DNA from: Eubacteriales bacterium
Lineage (GTDB): Bacteria > Bacillota_A > Clostridia > Lachnospirales > Lachnospiraceae
Assembly: GCA_030527765.1 (NCBI GenBank)
Contig: JAUNAE010000017.1
Location: 1-23,893, forward strand
DNA: 23,893 bases
Direction: 5' to 3'
Below the pieces are notes generated by a model, which did not search any database, was not told where the DNA came from, and saw only the letters and a program-made list of their open reading frames with translations. The position numbers and the translations under genes are program-made. This document shows positions 1 through 6,766 of this stretch, in pieces. Position 1 is the first letter of the stretch. Each line of letters begins with the position of its first letter.

Positions 1-2
1 TG

Positions 3-224
3 GGAAGCACATGTGAAGAGTATAAGGAATTTCACAACAGAACGCAAGGCAAAAAGCACGAAGCATTGGAGATGGCAGTTAAAGCCTTGGAGAAGCAGAC
101 CCCGAAGAAACCGGAAACCGCGCGCCATATCACCGGTCATTGTTCGAATTGTCTGGAAATATTGCACGGCAACTGGAAGTACTGCGCGTGCTGCGGACAG
201 GCTATTGATTGGGAGGACAAATAA
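3..224 (+). CDS. Partial phage zinc-ribbon protein (5' end missing)
   Basis: This reading frame is open from the first bases of the window, so the start lies upstream. The visible 73 residues end with two CxxC pairs (CSNC and CACC) about 13 residues apart, followed by GQAIDW, which is a small zinc ribbon common near the end of phage replication modules. The rest is charged and probably helical. The stop TAA is followed at once by the ATG of the next small ORF, which suggests one transcript. A competing 71-residue ORF in another frame (start 13) is rich in Arg and Trp and lacks the cysteine pattern, so I treat it as a shadow. Function is unknown; nucleic-acid or protein binding is only an inference from the zinc ribbon. 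Confidence 0.6.
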   Translation, partial: GSTCEEYKEFHNRTQGKKHEALEMAVKALEKQTPKKPETARHITGHCSNCLEILHGNWKYCACCGQAIDWEDK

Positions 225-317
225 ATGACGAAAAGCGAAGAACTGGAAGAATGGGCTAAGCAGCAGAAGAAAGTCACGAACAGGGCTATAAGAGAACGAT
301 TTGAAAAAGGCAGATGA
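225..317 (+). CDS. Very small phage ORF, 30 aa, unknown
   Basis: The ATG directly abuts the stop codon of the zinc-ribbon gene, and the upstream GGGAGGAC gives a plausible ribosome binding site. The product is a short charged peptide (MTKSEELEEWAKQQ at its start) that is probably one amphipathic helix. Tiny ORFs of this type are common between phage replication genes. It could be the surviving start of a longer gene interrupted when the minus-strand hicB unit arrived, but nothing in the sequence proves that. Confidence 0.4.
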   Translation: MTKSEELEEWAKQQKKVTNRAIRERFEKGR

Positions 318-318
318 T

Positions 319-384
319 ATGTATTTATATCTCAAATTAGCCGGGATCGTTGGAACTATGGGGCATGTGGTAAGAACAAAATAA
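319..384 (+). CDS. Possible 21-aa ORF
   Basis: This short ORF begins just after the stop of the preceding ORF and has a weak AAAGG-like ribosome binding site. It encodes a mostly hydrophobic peptide (LYLKLAGIVGTMGHVV) that could span or touch a membrane. It ends just before the terminator of the convergent hicB gene. The support is only its position and ribosome binding site, so it may be chance. Confidence 0.2.
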   Translation: MYLYLKLAGIVGTMGHVVRTK

Positions 385-408
385 AAGAGACGGTCACCGA
401 AGTGACCG
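377..408 (-). terminator. Intrinsic terminator of the minus-strand hicB-like gene
   Basis: A perfect 7-bp stem CGGTCAC/GTGACCG encloses a 4-nt loop, which reads TTCG on the minus strand. On that strand it is followed by TCTCTTTTATTTT. It lies 11 bases past the hicB-like stop codon. On the plus strand there is no T-rich tail, so it should act only leftward. Confidence 0.8.
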
Positions 409-418
409 CCACAAGAGG

Positions 419-814
419 TTAAGCAAATTTCTGAAGCAGTGCTTCCTGGAGAACCTGTGAGCAGTTAATACCGCGCTTATCTGCAAGATTAAACATCCAA
501 GCGGGTAAAGACACATTCTTGCGAACCGCTCTGGTATCGATCTGAGCACGATAAGCGAGAGTATCGACTTGAATCATTGAAAGAATGGCACCATCTGGAT
601 AATCCAAATTAACCTGAGCAGTGGGAGCAGGAATATCTTCTGGATGATCATCTTCCAGATCAACGAGCATAATAGATGCAGCATCAGTGATCTGATCGAT
701 AGCATCGGATAGATCCTGGCCAGTTGTAAAACATCCAGGGATATCAGGGACGCGTGCATAGTATCCAGAGCCGTCTTCTTCGGGAATAAAATAAGCAGTG
801 TACATATATTTCAT
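419..814 (-). CDS. HicB-family antitoxin, orphan (no hicA seen)
   Basis: The 131-residue product has the HicB layout. The N-terminal half (about residues 4-58, with YFIPEEDGSGYYARVPDIPG) matches the partly degraded RNase H-like fold of HicB. The C-terminal 35 residues (VSLPAWMFNLADKRGINCSQ) look like a CopG/Arc ribbon-helix-helix DNA-binding domain. The start was chosen at the ATG five bases after an AAAGGAGG ribosome binding site; longer versions would run through the promoter and the opposing dut gene. In the family, HicB neutralises the HicA mRNA interferase and represses its own promoter. No HicA (about 60 aa with a conserved His) lies on either side, so this is an orphan. It is the only clear minus-strand gene in the window and has its own promoter and terminator, so it is probably expressed in the lysogen. 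Confidence 0.8.
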   Translation of the reverse strand: MKYMYTAYFIPEEDGSGYYARVPDIPGCFTTGQDLSDAIDQITDAASIMLVDLEDDHPEDIPAPTAQVNLDYPDGAILSMIQVDTLAYRAQIDTRAVRKNVSLPAWMFNLADKRGINCSQVLQEALLQKFA

Positions 815-843
815 ATAAGCCTCCTTTGGAGGAGGGGGCTTAT
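815..843 (-). promoter_or_regulatory. Inverted repeat over the hicB ribosome binding site
   Basis: ATAAGCC and GGCTTAT form a perfect 7-bp inverted repeat whose 3' arm touches the start codon. Inside it, CCTCC and GGAGG can also pair around AAA. In the minus-strand mRNA either pairing would hide the Shine-Dalgarno AAAGGAGG. It could control translation or be a protein operator; the sequence does not decide between them. Confidence 0.5.
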
Positions 844-872
844 GCCCCACCTCACTTGCTCTTGATAATTTG

Positions 873-900
873 ATTATACACAACAATACACAAAAACCAA
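873..900 (-). promoter_or_regulatory. Promoter for the hicB-like gene
   Basis: On the minus strand, TTGGTT (895-900) and a perfect TATAAT (873-878) are separated by 16 bases. The predicted start point lies about 50 bases upstream of the hicB ATG. The -35 is only a half match, so activity may be modest or controlled. Confidence 0.6.
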
Positions 901-913
901 GAAAAATACACAA
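876..913 (-). promoter_or_regulatory. Three phased TTGTGTAT direct repeats, candidate operator
   Basis: The octamer ATACACAA (TTGTGTAT on the minus strand) occurs exactly at 876-883, 886-893 and 906-913, so the offsets are 10 and 20 bases and all copies face the same side of the helix. The copies overlap the -10, the spacer and the region upstream of the -35 of the hicB promoter. Ribbon-helix-helix repressors often bind short tandem sites, so autorepression by the HicB-like protein is the natural inference. Confidence 0.55.
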
Positions 914-932
914 GATAATAAGGAGAAATGAT

Positions 933-1355
933 ATGGCAGCAATCAAAGTTGTATTAGGCGAAGGAGCGTTTTTTCCGGAAAGAGCACATCCATATGATGC
1001 AGGACTGGATTTGCGAACACCGTATAGCTTCACAATATATCCAGGAGAATCAAGAACAATAGATACAGGGGTACATATCGAAATCCCCAAAGGCTATGTT
1101 GGTATGATAAAAACAAAATCTGGATTAAATGTTAGAGATGGGATCACAACGGAAGGGGTAATCGACTGTGGATATACAGGAAGCTTGAGAGTCAAGATGA
1201 GGTTGGATAGTGAATCTAGTATGAAATCCTTTAGTGATGGCGAAAAGATAGCTCAGTTGGTAATTATGCCGGTTAACCTGGACCCGCTGGTACAGACAGA
1301 TTTTCTGGAGAAGACAGAGCGCGGAGAGGGTGGCTTCGGAAGCACTGGAAAATAA
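933..1355 (+). CDS. dut: dUTP diphosphatase (trimeric dUTPase)
   Basis: The 140-residue product carries all five motifs of trimeric dUTPases in order: AGLDL (residues 23-27), KTKSGL (60-65), GVIDCGYTG (75-83, with the catalytic Asp78), GEKIAQLV (103-110) and GEGGFGSTG (131-139), the flexible C-terminal arm that closes over the active site. It hydrolyses dUTP to dUMP and pyrophosphate, keeping uracil out of phage DNA and supplying dUMP for dTTP. The start was set at the ATG seven bases after AAGGAG; an upstream in-frame ATG would extend the protein into the divergent hicB promoter. Length matches the family. Motif 2 has Lys where many relatives have Arg, a conservative change. The gene belongs to the nucleotide/replication module. 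Confidence 0.95.
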   Translation: MAAIKVVLGEGAFFPERAHPYDAGLDLRTPYSFTIYPGESRTIDTGVHIEIPKGYVGMIKTKSGLNVRDGITTEGVIDCGYTGSLRVKMRLDSESSMKSFSDGEKIAQLVIMPVNLDPLVQTDFLEKTERGEGGFGSTGK

Positions 1356-1381
1356 TGATTAACGAGAGCGGGGAATGAATT

Positions 1382-1696
1382 GTGAAAGAGGGATATTTTA
1401 GCAACATGGACAGATCGCTGAAATGTGAGATGTTCGGAGGGGCAGAGAAGGCCTATAACGTTCTGGGAGACAGAGAGCTGTCAGAGCTTGCATTTGACCT
1501 GCTTGATGTGATCCATGAGTACGACAGACTGATGCTGAAAGAGATTACTGAAGAGCAGTATGACAAAATCAAGAAGACATTTAAAAGAAAATGGGTTAGC
1601 AATCACGGAGTACGAGTGAAGAGAATCGTAGATGCAGCAGTGGAGGACTTGAGAGAAGAACTCTACCAGACATTCGAAGTTGAGGGAAAAAGATGA
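1382..1696 (+). CDS. Phage protein of unknown function, 104 aa
   Basis: The GTG start is preceded by GCGGGG about eight bases upstream. The product is acidic-to-basic and probably all helical, with the motif FDLLDVIHEYDRLMLKEITE near the middle and a basic stretch KKTFKRKW after it. I recognise no domain or catalytic motif. Its stop overlaps the next start (ATGA), so the two genes are likely translationally coupled. The position between dut and a late regulator suggests a middle-early accessory role. Confidence 0.65.
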   Translation: MKEGYFSNMDRSLKCEMFGGAEKAYNVLGDRELSELAFDLLDVIHEYDRLMLKEITEEQYDKIKKTFKRKWVSNHGVRVKRIVDAAVEDLREELYQTFEVEGKR

Positions 1697-1923
1697 CGAA
1701 GATACCGGTGGCACAACACATGTCAAAAGATGATGCGGTTGCATTCCTGAAAGCACACGGATATACAGCGTATCTCGATGGCGGGGTGGTGATGGTGGAA
1801 CTTGATGGAACCGGAGAAGAATTTGCCAGAAAAAGAAAGAAGGTGGCGAAGGAACTGAGGGATCATTACTACTTCGCGAGTTTCGGAACCAGAGGAAGCA
1901 AAGAGAGGAAAACAAATGGCTGA
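1693..1923 (+). CDS. Small phage protein of unknown function, 76 aa
   Basis: The gene starts within the stop of its upstream neighbour (ATGA overlap). The N-terminal half, with MSKDDAVAFLKAHGY and AYLDGGVVMVEL, reads as an alpha-beta-beta unit; the C-terminal third is a basic helix (ARKRKKVAKELRDHY). It could be a small nucleic-acid-binding protein, but no family is recognised. Confidence 0.6.
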   Translation: MTKIPVAQHMSKDDAVAFLKAHGYTAYLDGGVVMVELDGTGEEFARKRKKVAKELRDHYYFASFGTRGSKERKTNG

Positions 1924-1957
1924 TATTTAAGATTTTCAACGCGAGAGAGGCAAATGG

Positions 1958-2206
1958 ATGGAACACGCAAAGAAGGATGAAAAAGAACCGGAGATGCAGC
2001 AGGACCAGGGGATTGATCTGGAAGTAAGCAGAGTGATAGCGGATCTGATTTCGGAATTAGTGAATGTGGCAGATGCATATAAGCTGGACAGAGATGTGAT
2101 GATGAAATACTTCGCGAAAACTTTCAGTAACTTCTCCCAGATAGCATCAATCAAAAAGTGGAAGGTTGAGAAAAGCGCAGATCTGATGGAGGGAAGGAAA
2201 GAGTAA
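1958..2206 (+). CDS. Small phage protein of unknown function, 82 aa
   Basis: The ATG follows GAGAGAGG by seven bases; an ATG four bases earlier is out of frame. The product starts with a charged, likely disordered tail (KKDEKEPEMQQDQG) and continues as amphipathic helices (VSRVIADLISELVNVADAYK). It shares one base with the next gene (TAATG), which indicates coupling. No known motif is visible. Confidence 0.6.
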   Translation: MEHAKKDEKEPEMQQDQGIDLEVSRVIADLISELVNVADAYKLDRDVMMKYFAKTFSNFSQIASIKKWKVEKSADLMEGRKE

Positions 2207-2445
2207 TGCCAAAAGTATACAAAGCAAATCATGCAGGAGAAACCTTCTGCAAGGAGCTGCACACCAAACTGAATATGAAAACAGGTCCAACTAGATTGGT
2301 GCAGCCGAATTTTTACCTGATCGTGGATGTGGACGAGCTACAGAAACAGGTGAACAGTCTGGAAAATGGATTTCATAGACTGATCAGGACAGACGCAGGG
2401 AAACGGTGGAGAAATGCTGGCAGAACCGGCAGCAGGAGAACATAG
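2206..2445 (+). CDS. Small phage protein of unknown function, 79 aa
   Basis: The start overlaps the preceding stop by one base, and the upstream GGAGGGAAAG supplies the ribosome binding site. The N-terminal half includes FYLIVDVDELQKQVNSLENG, a short strand followed by a possible coiled coil. The C-terminus is strongly basic (GKRWRNAGRTGSRRT). No family is recognised. Confidence 0.55.
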   Translation: MPKVYKANHAGETFCKELHTKLNMKTGPTRLVQPNFYLIVDVDELQKQVNSLENGFHRLIRTDAGKRWRNAGRTGSRRT

Positions 2446-2471
2446 TGATATAAATCAGCAGGAGACAGGAA

Positions 2472-2906
2472 ATGACGATTAAGGAGATCAAAAAAGAGAA
2501 CGACAGGAAAAAACTGTACTTGAAGAGATACCGGAGAAACTTGGACCTGCAGAAGGTGATAGAGGAAGAGATCGGGCAGCTTCGATCTGCCCAGATGATG
2601 CCGGCCGGAAGAAATGACGGGATGCCAAGGGGATCAAAGAAGACAGACCTGTCCGACTACGCAGCGAAATTAGACGAAATGGTGGGTGATCTGGAACGGG
2701 AAGTTATGAGGGGAATAGATTTCAGAAAAGAGATCACCGGATCAATCAGCGATCTCCAAAACGAGTCGGAAATACTGATCCTCAGACTTAAATACATCCA
2801 TGGAATGACATGGGAAGAGGTTGCAGAGGCAAGCGGATACAGCCTGCGGAGCGTCAAGCGAATTCATGGGCAGGCACTGATCAATCTGAAAATCAGAAAA
2901 AAATAA
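2472..2906 (+). CDS. DUF1492/ArpU-type phage regulator with sigma-70 region-4-like HTH
   Basis: The 144-residue product begins with a basic coiled-coil-like region (about residues 5-35) and ends with a helix-turn-helix, WEEVAEASGYSLRSVKRIHG (about residues 117-136), closely resembling sigma-70 region 4 and the DUF1492 family. These proteins usually sit at the end of the early module, directly upstream of the late promoter, and are considered late-gene activators. Here the stop codon is four bases before a pair of TGGCAC repeats and an extended -10 element, which fits that role. The ATG at 2472 has AGGAGACAGG a few bases upstream. Family assignment is confident; the mechanism is inferred. Confidence 0.8.
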   Translation: MTIKEIKKENDRKKLYLKRYRRNLDLQKVIEEEIGQLRSAQMMPAGRNDGMPRGSKKTDLSDYAAKLDEMVGDLEREVMRGIDFRKEITGSISDLQNESEILILRLKYIHGMTWEEVAEASGYSLRSVKRIHGQALINLKIRKK

Positions 2907-2910
2907 AAGA

Positions 2911-2944
2911 TGGCACTTTTTGGCACTCTTGAATGTGCTATAAT
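2911..2944 (+). promoter_or_regulatory. Probable late promoter with two TGGCAC repeats
   Basis: TGGCAC occurs at 2911-2916 and again at 2921-2926, a spacing of exactly 10 bases. A perfect extended -10 (TGC-TATAAT) lies at 2936-2944. No good -35 hexamer exists at 16-18 bases upstream; the repeats occupy that place instead. This is the pattern of an activator-dependent promoter, and the regulator gene next door is the obvious candidate activator. Transcription would start near 2951 and run through the whole structural operon. Confidence 0.7.
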
Positions 2945-2950
2945 GGTATC

Positions 2951-3191
2951 AGACGAAATGCAGACAGGAGAGAAAATCTCTTGGCTGCATTTTCAACGTT
3001 TGCAGGCTGTCGGCAGCAGGACGGCCGGATATTGGATAACAGACTTATTTCGGATAACGCACACAGCACCTGCGGTTAGTTCATGTACCGTTTGAATGAT
3101 AAGGTCCCATATTCGCCTTATCGCCTCCTTTCATGGTCACAACTGGTGGTCAGTTAAGGTGCTGGTGGGTTGTCTTTTTTTAGGAGAAGAA
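2951..3191 (+). other. Hairpin-rich non-coding leader of the late operon
   Basis: About 240 bases separate the predicted start point from the first late gene, with no convincing ORF. I see four hairpins: AAATGCAG/CTGCATTT (2956-2963 with 2985-2992) enclosing AGAGA/TCTCT; GGCTGTC/GACGGCC (3005-3026, with one G-U pair); GATAAGG/CCTTATC (3098-3104 with 3116-3122); and AACTG/CAGTT near 3140-3154. GGATAAC is repeated at 3034 and 3052. A run of seven T (3175-3181) lies just before the ribosome binding site. It could be a regulatory or antitermination leader or a small RNA; the function is not shown by the sequence. Confidence 0.45.
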
Positions 3192-3584
3192 ATGTACAGG
3201 AAATCAGATGAGTACACAGAATTGATGCTGCGTGTGATAGAGCAGCATGTAGACCTGCACTGGATCAGAGACAATGTATCAATATGCTGTCTGGCAAGCA
3301 TAAAAGAGAGAAAGTCCAAGGGTGGTCTGGTATATGGGGAATGCAGGAAGGTAAGTGAGTATTATAAACCGTTTTGCCCATATGATTTCCTGATAACGAT
3401 ATACGAGGCAAATTGTAGCGGGCTCAGTGACCAGCAGATGGAAGTGTTGATGTATCACGAGCTACTGCATGTAGATATGAGCGAAAAGGATGGCGAACCA
3501 GTCTATAAGGTCCGTCCACACGATGTGGAAGATTTTGGAAAAATCCTACATGATTATGGGATTGACTGGGCTGAGAAGCCATGA
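3192..3584 (+). CDS. Putative phage metallopeptidase (HExxH)
   Basis: The 130-residue product contains HELLHVDM (HExxH) near residue 94, the zinc-binding signature of the Phage_metallopep family, which is usually encoded just upstream of the terminase genes. The start was placed at the ATG after TAGGAGAAGA; an in-frame ATG 96 bases upstream would put the start inside the leader and has no ribosome binding site. Two Cys occur in NVSICCLASIKERKS. The natural substrate of the family is unknown. A further conserved-looking His (PHDVEDFGKIL, near residue 112) could be the third ligand. It is the first gene of the late operon. Confidence 0.8.
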   Translation: MYRKSDEYTELMLRVIEQHVDLHWIRDNVSICCLASIKERKSKGGLVYGECRKVSEYYKPFCPYDFLITIYEANCSGLSDQQMEVLMYHELLHVDMSEKDGEPVYKVRPHDVEDFGKILHDYGIDWAEKP

Positions 3585-3605
3585 GAGAAACGAGGTGACT
3601 GATTT

Positions 3606-4070
3606 GTGGCAAAAGGAAGATATGAGCAGTGGTTAGAACCGGAAGGCTTGCTGAAAATCGAAGGATGGGCAAGAGACGGACTGACGGACGAACAGATCGC
3701 CAAGAACATGGGAATTGCACCGAAAACACTGTATCGGTGGAAAGATTCGTATAGTCAGATTTGTCAGTCCCTAAAAAAGGGAAAAGAGGTACCTGACCGT
3801 GAAGTGGAAAATGCGCTGTACAAAAATGCAATTGGCTATGATTACCATGAGGTGACCAGAGAGCGCAGATTCAACAAACAAACGGGCAAATATGAGATGA
3901 TCGTCACGAAGGATATCATCCGGCACGTAGCTCCAAGCACCACAGCACAGATCTTCTGGCTGAAAAACCGGAAACCGGAGATGTGGAAAGATAAGCAGGA
4001 TGCCTATCTGGAACTCGATGGGAAGGGTGTGATGATCGTTGATGACATACCAAAACCGGAAGAGAGTTAA
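3606..4070 (+). CDS. terS: Terminase small subunit
   Basis: The 154-residue product has an N-terminal helix-turn-helix (LTDEQIAKNMGIAPKTLYRW, about residues 26-45), the DNA-recognition part of small terminases. A middle region follows (YHEVTRERRFNKQTGKYEM, then APSTTAQIFWLKNRKPEMW), typical of this family in Firmicute phages. TerS binds the packaging site and loads the large subunit. The start is GTG with GAGGTG about eight bases upstream. The gene overlaps terL by 29 bases, consistent with coupled synthesis of the packaging motor. Confidence 0.88.
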   Translation: MAKGRYEQWLEPEGLLKIEGWARDGLTDEQIAKNMGIAPKTLYRWKDSYSQICQSLKKGKEVPDREVENALYKNAIGYDYHEVTRERRFNKQTGKYEMIVTKDIIRHVAPSTTAQIFWLKNRKPEMWKDKQDAYLELDGKGVMIVDDIPKPEES

Positions 4071-5328
4071 GCTGTCAGATCTGATAGCACCATCCTTTTA
4101 TGGATTGCATCACGACATCAAAGAACACAGACATACGCATTATAAGCTGTCCGGAGGACGAGGATCCACGAAGTCATCCTTCATCAGTATCGAAATCATA
4201 GAGGGAATGATGCAGGATCCGAACGCTAATGCGATAGCAATGCGAAAGGTAGGACGCTTCCTGGAAGAGTCGGTATTTGAACAGCTTCGCTGGGCAATCG
4301 ATGTTCTGGGGGTGGAGGATCAGTGGAAAATCAAACTGTCTCCGTTGGGACTGACTTATATACCATATGGCAATAAGATCATATTTCGTGGAGCGGATGA
4401 TCCGAAGAAGATAAAATCCGTAAAACTCAAGAAGGGGTATTTTAAGTATATCTGGTTTGAGGAGCGGGCAGAATTTGACGGAGCAGAGGAAGAACGAACG
4501 ATTCTGCAGTCCCTGATGCGAGGAGGACCGGAATACCTGGTGTTCTACTCATGGAATCCACCCAAAAGCATGAATAACTGGGTGAATCAGGACGGTCTCA
4601 TGCCGAGAGCAGATACTATCATCTGTCATACGGATTATAGAACAGTCCCGGAAAGGTGGCTGGGAGAACAGTTCCTGGTAGAAGCAGAGCACCTGAAGGA
4701 GACGAATCCGAAAGCTTATCAACATGAATACCTTGGAATAGCAACCGGTACAGGCGGAGCAGTATTTGACAATGTGACTGTCAGAGAGATCACAGATGAA
4801 GAGCTGTCCAGATTCGACAGGATCAAACAAGGACTGGACTTCGGATACGGAGCAGATCCGCTGGCATATATCAAGATGCATTATGACAAGACGCACAAGC
4901 GTCTTTTTTTGTTTGGCGAGATATATGCTGTGAAGCTGGGCAACACGAAGGCTGCCAGAGAGATTCGGAAACTGAACCCTCTGAATGCATTGATCACGGC
5001 TGATTCAGAAGAACCAAGAGCGATCGCAGCACTCAATGAGCTTGGGCTTCGTGTGATTGGAGCAAAAAAAGGACCGGGCTCTGTGGATTATGGCATGGAA
5101 TTTCTCGCAGACGAGCTGGAAGAAATCATCATTGATCCAAAGAAGTGCCCGAACGCAGCCAGGGAATTCACGGGATACGAGTTAGAAATGGATAAGGATG
5201 GAAATTTCAAGGGGAGTTATCCAGACAAGAATAATCATACGATCGATGCAGTCAGATATGGCCTGGAGGCATCGATGACAAGAAGAAGTGGCAAGATCCG
5301 GAGCAAGGCAAAATCCGGTTTCAGATAA
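4042..5328 (+). CDS. terL: Terminase large subunit (ATPase-nuclease)
   Basis: The 428-residue protein has the standard two-domain layout of PBSX-type large terminases. The ATPase has Walker A GGRGSTKS (residues 38-45), Walker B YIWFEE (136-141) and a coupling motif YSWNPP. The RNase H-like nuclease has probable metal-binding Asp266 (GLDFGYG), Asp321 (TADSEEP) and Asp402 (TIDAVRYG). It cuts concatemeric DNA and drives it into the prohead through the portal. The ATG at 4042 was preferred to the adjacent TTG at 4039. Both lie inside the end of terS, and no strong ribosome binding site is visible, so coupling to terS is likely. Confidence 0.95.
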   Translation: MTYQNRKRVKLSDLIAPSFYGLHHDIKEHRHTHYKLSGGRGSTKSSFISIEIIEGMMQDPNANAIAMRKVGRFLEESVFEQLRWAIDVLGVEDQWKIKLSPLGLTYIPYGNKIIFRGADDPKKIKSVKLKKGYFKYIWFEERAEFDGAEEERTILQSLMRGGPEYLVFYSWNPPKSMNNWVNQDGLMPRADTIICHTDYRTVPERWLGEQFLVEAEHLKETNPKAYQHEYLGIATGTGGAVFDNVTVREITDEELSRFDRIKQGLDFGYGADPLAYIKMHYDKTHKRLFLFGEIYAVKLGNTKAAREIRKLNPLNALITADSEEPRAIAALNELGLRVIGAKKGPGSVDYGMEFLADELEEIIIDPKKCPNAAREFTGYELEMDKDGNFKGSYPDKNNHTIDAVRYGLEASMTRRSGKIRSKAKSGFR

Positions 5329-5341
5329 CGGAGGAAAAGAA

Positions 5342-6766
5342 ATGTATAGATTTACCATGCCGGCAGCAGACTGGGATGAACTTAATCCGGACAAGCAGGC
5401 GATCCGGCATTTGATAGAAAAACACAGGAGCGGAACAGCACGTCTCCGAAAATTGAAAGGATACTATGAGGGAAAACACAAGATCCTGAGTGACACAGAA
5501 AGAGAAAACAAGCTGGTGTGCAATCATGCGAAAGATATCGCAGACACGGCATCCAGTTATTTCATCGGGAACACTGTCACATACAAGTCGGAGGATGACA
5601 TAACTGTGCTGACAGAGATGCTGGCACTGGCAGGAGCAGATGAGGCTGATGGAGATAATGGACTGGATATGTCGATCTATGGATGTGCTTATGAGTATAT
5701 TTACACATCCAAAGACCGGACGGAGCTGGTGATCAAGAATCTGTCTCCGGAGAATACCTTCGTAGTGTACGATGACAGCATCGAAGAGAACGAATTATTT
5801 GCAGTTTACTATTACGCAAGGATTGATGACACTGACCGGAAGAATACGGTATATGTCGCAACCGTGCTGACACAGAATTACAAGTACGTGCTGAATATCG
5901 AAAACATCGAAGGACCGCAGGCACTGATTGAAGAACCGGAAGCACACTACAAGGGAGAAGTCCCGATAATCGAATATTTGAACAACAAGCTTGGAATCGG
6001 AGATTATGAACTGCAGATTCCGCTGATTGACGCTTATAATGCGCTGATGAGTGACAGAATAACAGACAAGGAGCAGTTCATTGATGCGATCCTGGCTCTG
6101 TATGGGGCATTGCTGTCAGATGAGGATTCGGGAGAGACGGAAAACTCTGCATCGACTGAAGCAATGAGGAGACTGCAGAGAGAAAAACTGATCGAGCTGC
6201 CAAGCGATGCCAAGGCAGAGTATCTGACCAGAACCTATGACGAGGCAGGAGTGGAGATCCTGAAAAAGGCAATCGAGCAGGATATCCACAAATTCTCTCA
6301 CATTCCATGCCTGTCAGATGAGAGCTTCGGAGGAAACGTATCCGGGGTGGCGATGGAATTCAAACTGCTTGGTATGGAGAACATCACGAAGATCAAGACA
6401 AGGCAGTATCGCAAGGGGCTGAGGAAGCGTCTTCGTATTTTCGCATATTTCCTTGGCAATATGGCGGTCAATATTGATACAGCAAGCATTACTCCTATAT
6501 TCACGAGAGCAATGCCTAAGAATCTCCTGGAGATTTCCCAGTACGTAGCAAACCTGTGGGGAAAGGTCAGCAAGAAAACATTACTTTCTCAGATTCCTTT
6601 CGTTACCGATCCGGAGCAGGAGCTTGCAGCAGTTGAGCAGGAAGAGCAGGAGAATATACAGAAGCAGAAAGCTCTTTTTGGAAACGAACCGAACACACCG
6701 TTCGATATGTCTGAAAAGCTCGATGATGAGCTGAATGAGGATGATGTAGTAAATGACGAAGAATGA
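5342..6766 (+). CDS. Portal protein, SPP1 gp6 type
   Basis: The 474-residue product matches SPP1-type portals in length and pattern. It has an N-terminal helical region (AIRHLIEKHRSGTARLRKLKGYYEGKH), the conserved stretch PIIEYLNNK with DAYNALMSDRITDKEQFIDA, and an acidic Glu/Asp-rich C-terminal tail. Twelve copies form the channel at the special vertex, where DNA enters and the tail attaches. The ATG at 5342 follows GGAGGAAAAGA; an upstream in-frame ATG inside terL would add 18 unlikely residues. It overlaps the MuF gene by 14 bases. Confidence 0.93.
   Translation: MYRFTMPAADWDELNPDKQAIRHLIEKHRSGTARLRKLKGYYEGKHKILSDTERENKLVCNHAKDIADTASSYFIGNTVTYKSEDDITVLTEMLALAGADEADGDNGLDMSIYGCAYEYIYTSKDRTELVIKNLSPENTFVVYDDSIEENELFAVYYYARIDDTDRKNTVYVATVLTQNYKYVLNIENIEGPQALIEEPEAHYKGEVPIIEYLNNKLGIGDYELQIPLIDAYNALMSDRITDKEQFIDAILALYGALLSDEDSGETENSASTEAMRRLQREKLIELPSDAKAEYLTRTYDEAGVEILKKAIEQDIHKFSHIPCLSDESFGGNVSGVAMEFKLLGMENITKIKTRQYRKGLRKRLRIFAYFLGNMAVNIDTASITPIFTRAMPKNLLEISQYVANLWGKVSKKTLLSQIPFVTDPEQELAAVEQEEQENIQKQKALFGNEPNTPFDMSEKLDDELNEDDVVNDEE

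Noticed and set aside
13..228. 71-residue plus-strand ORF at the window start
   Set aside because: It is an Arg/Trp-rich shadow of the zinc-ribbon frame at 3-224, which has the paired CxxC motifs and abuts the next start.
856..890. Rightward promoter for dut
   Set aside because: TTGCTC, TTGATA and TATACA occur but none has acceptable spacing to a matching partner; the only good promoter here points left to hicB.
815..1090. 92-residue N-terminal extension of the hicB-like ORF
   Set aside because: It runs antisense through dut and across the promoter; a perfect ribosome binding site serves the ATG at 814.
2910..3095. 61-residue ORF over the late promoter and leader
   Set aside because: Its start lies upstream of the promoter with no ribosome binding site, and its codons run through the hairpins.
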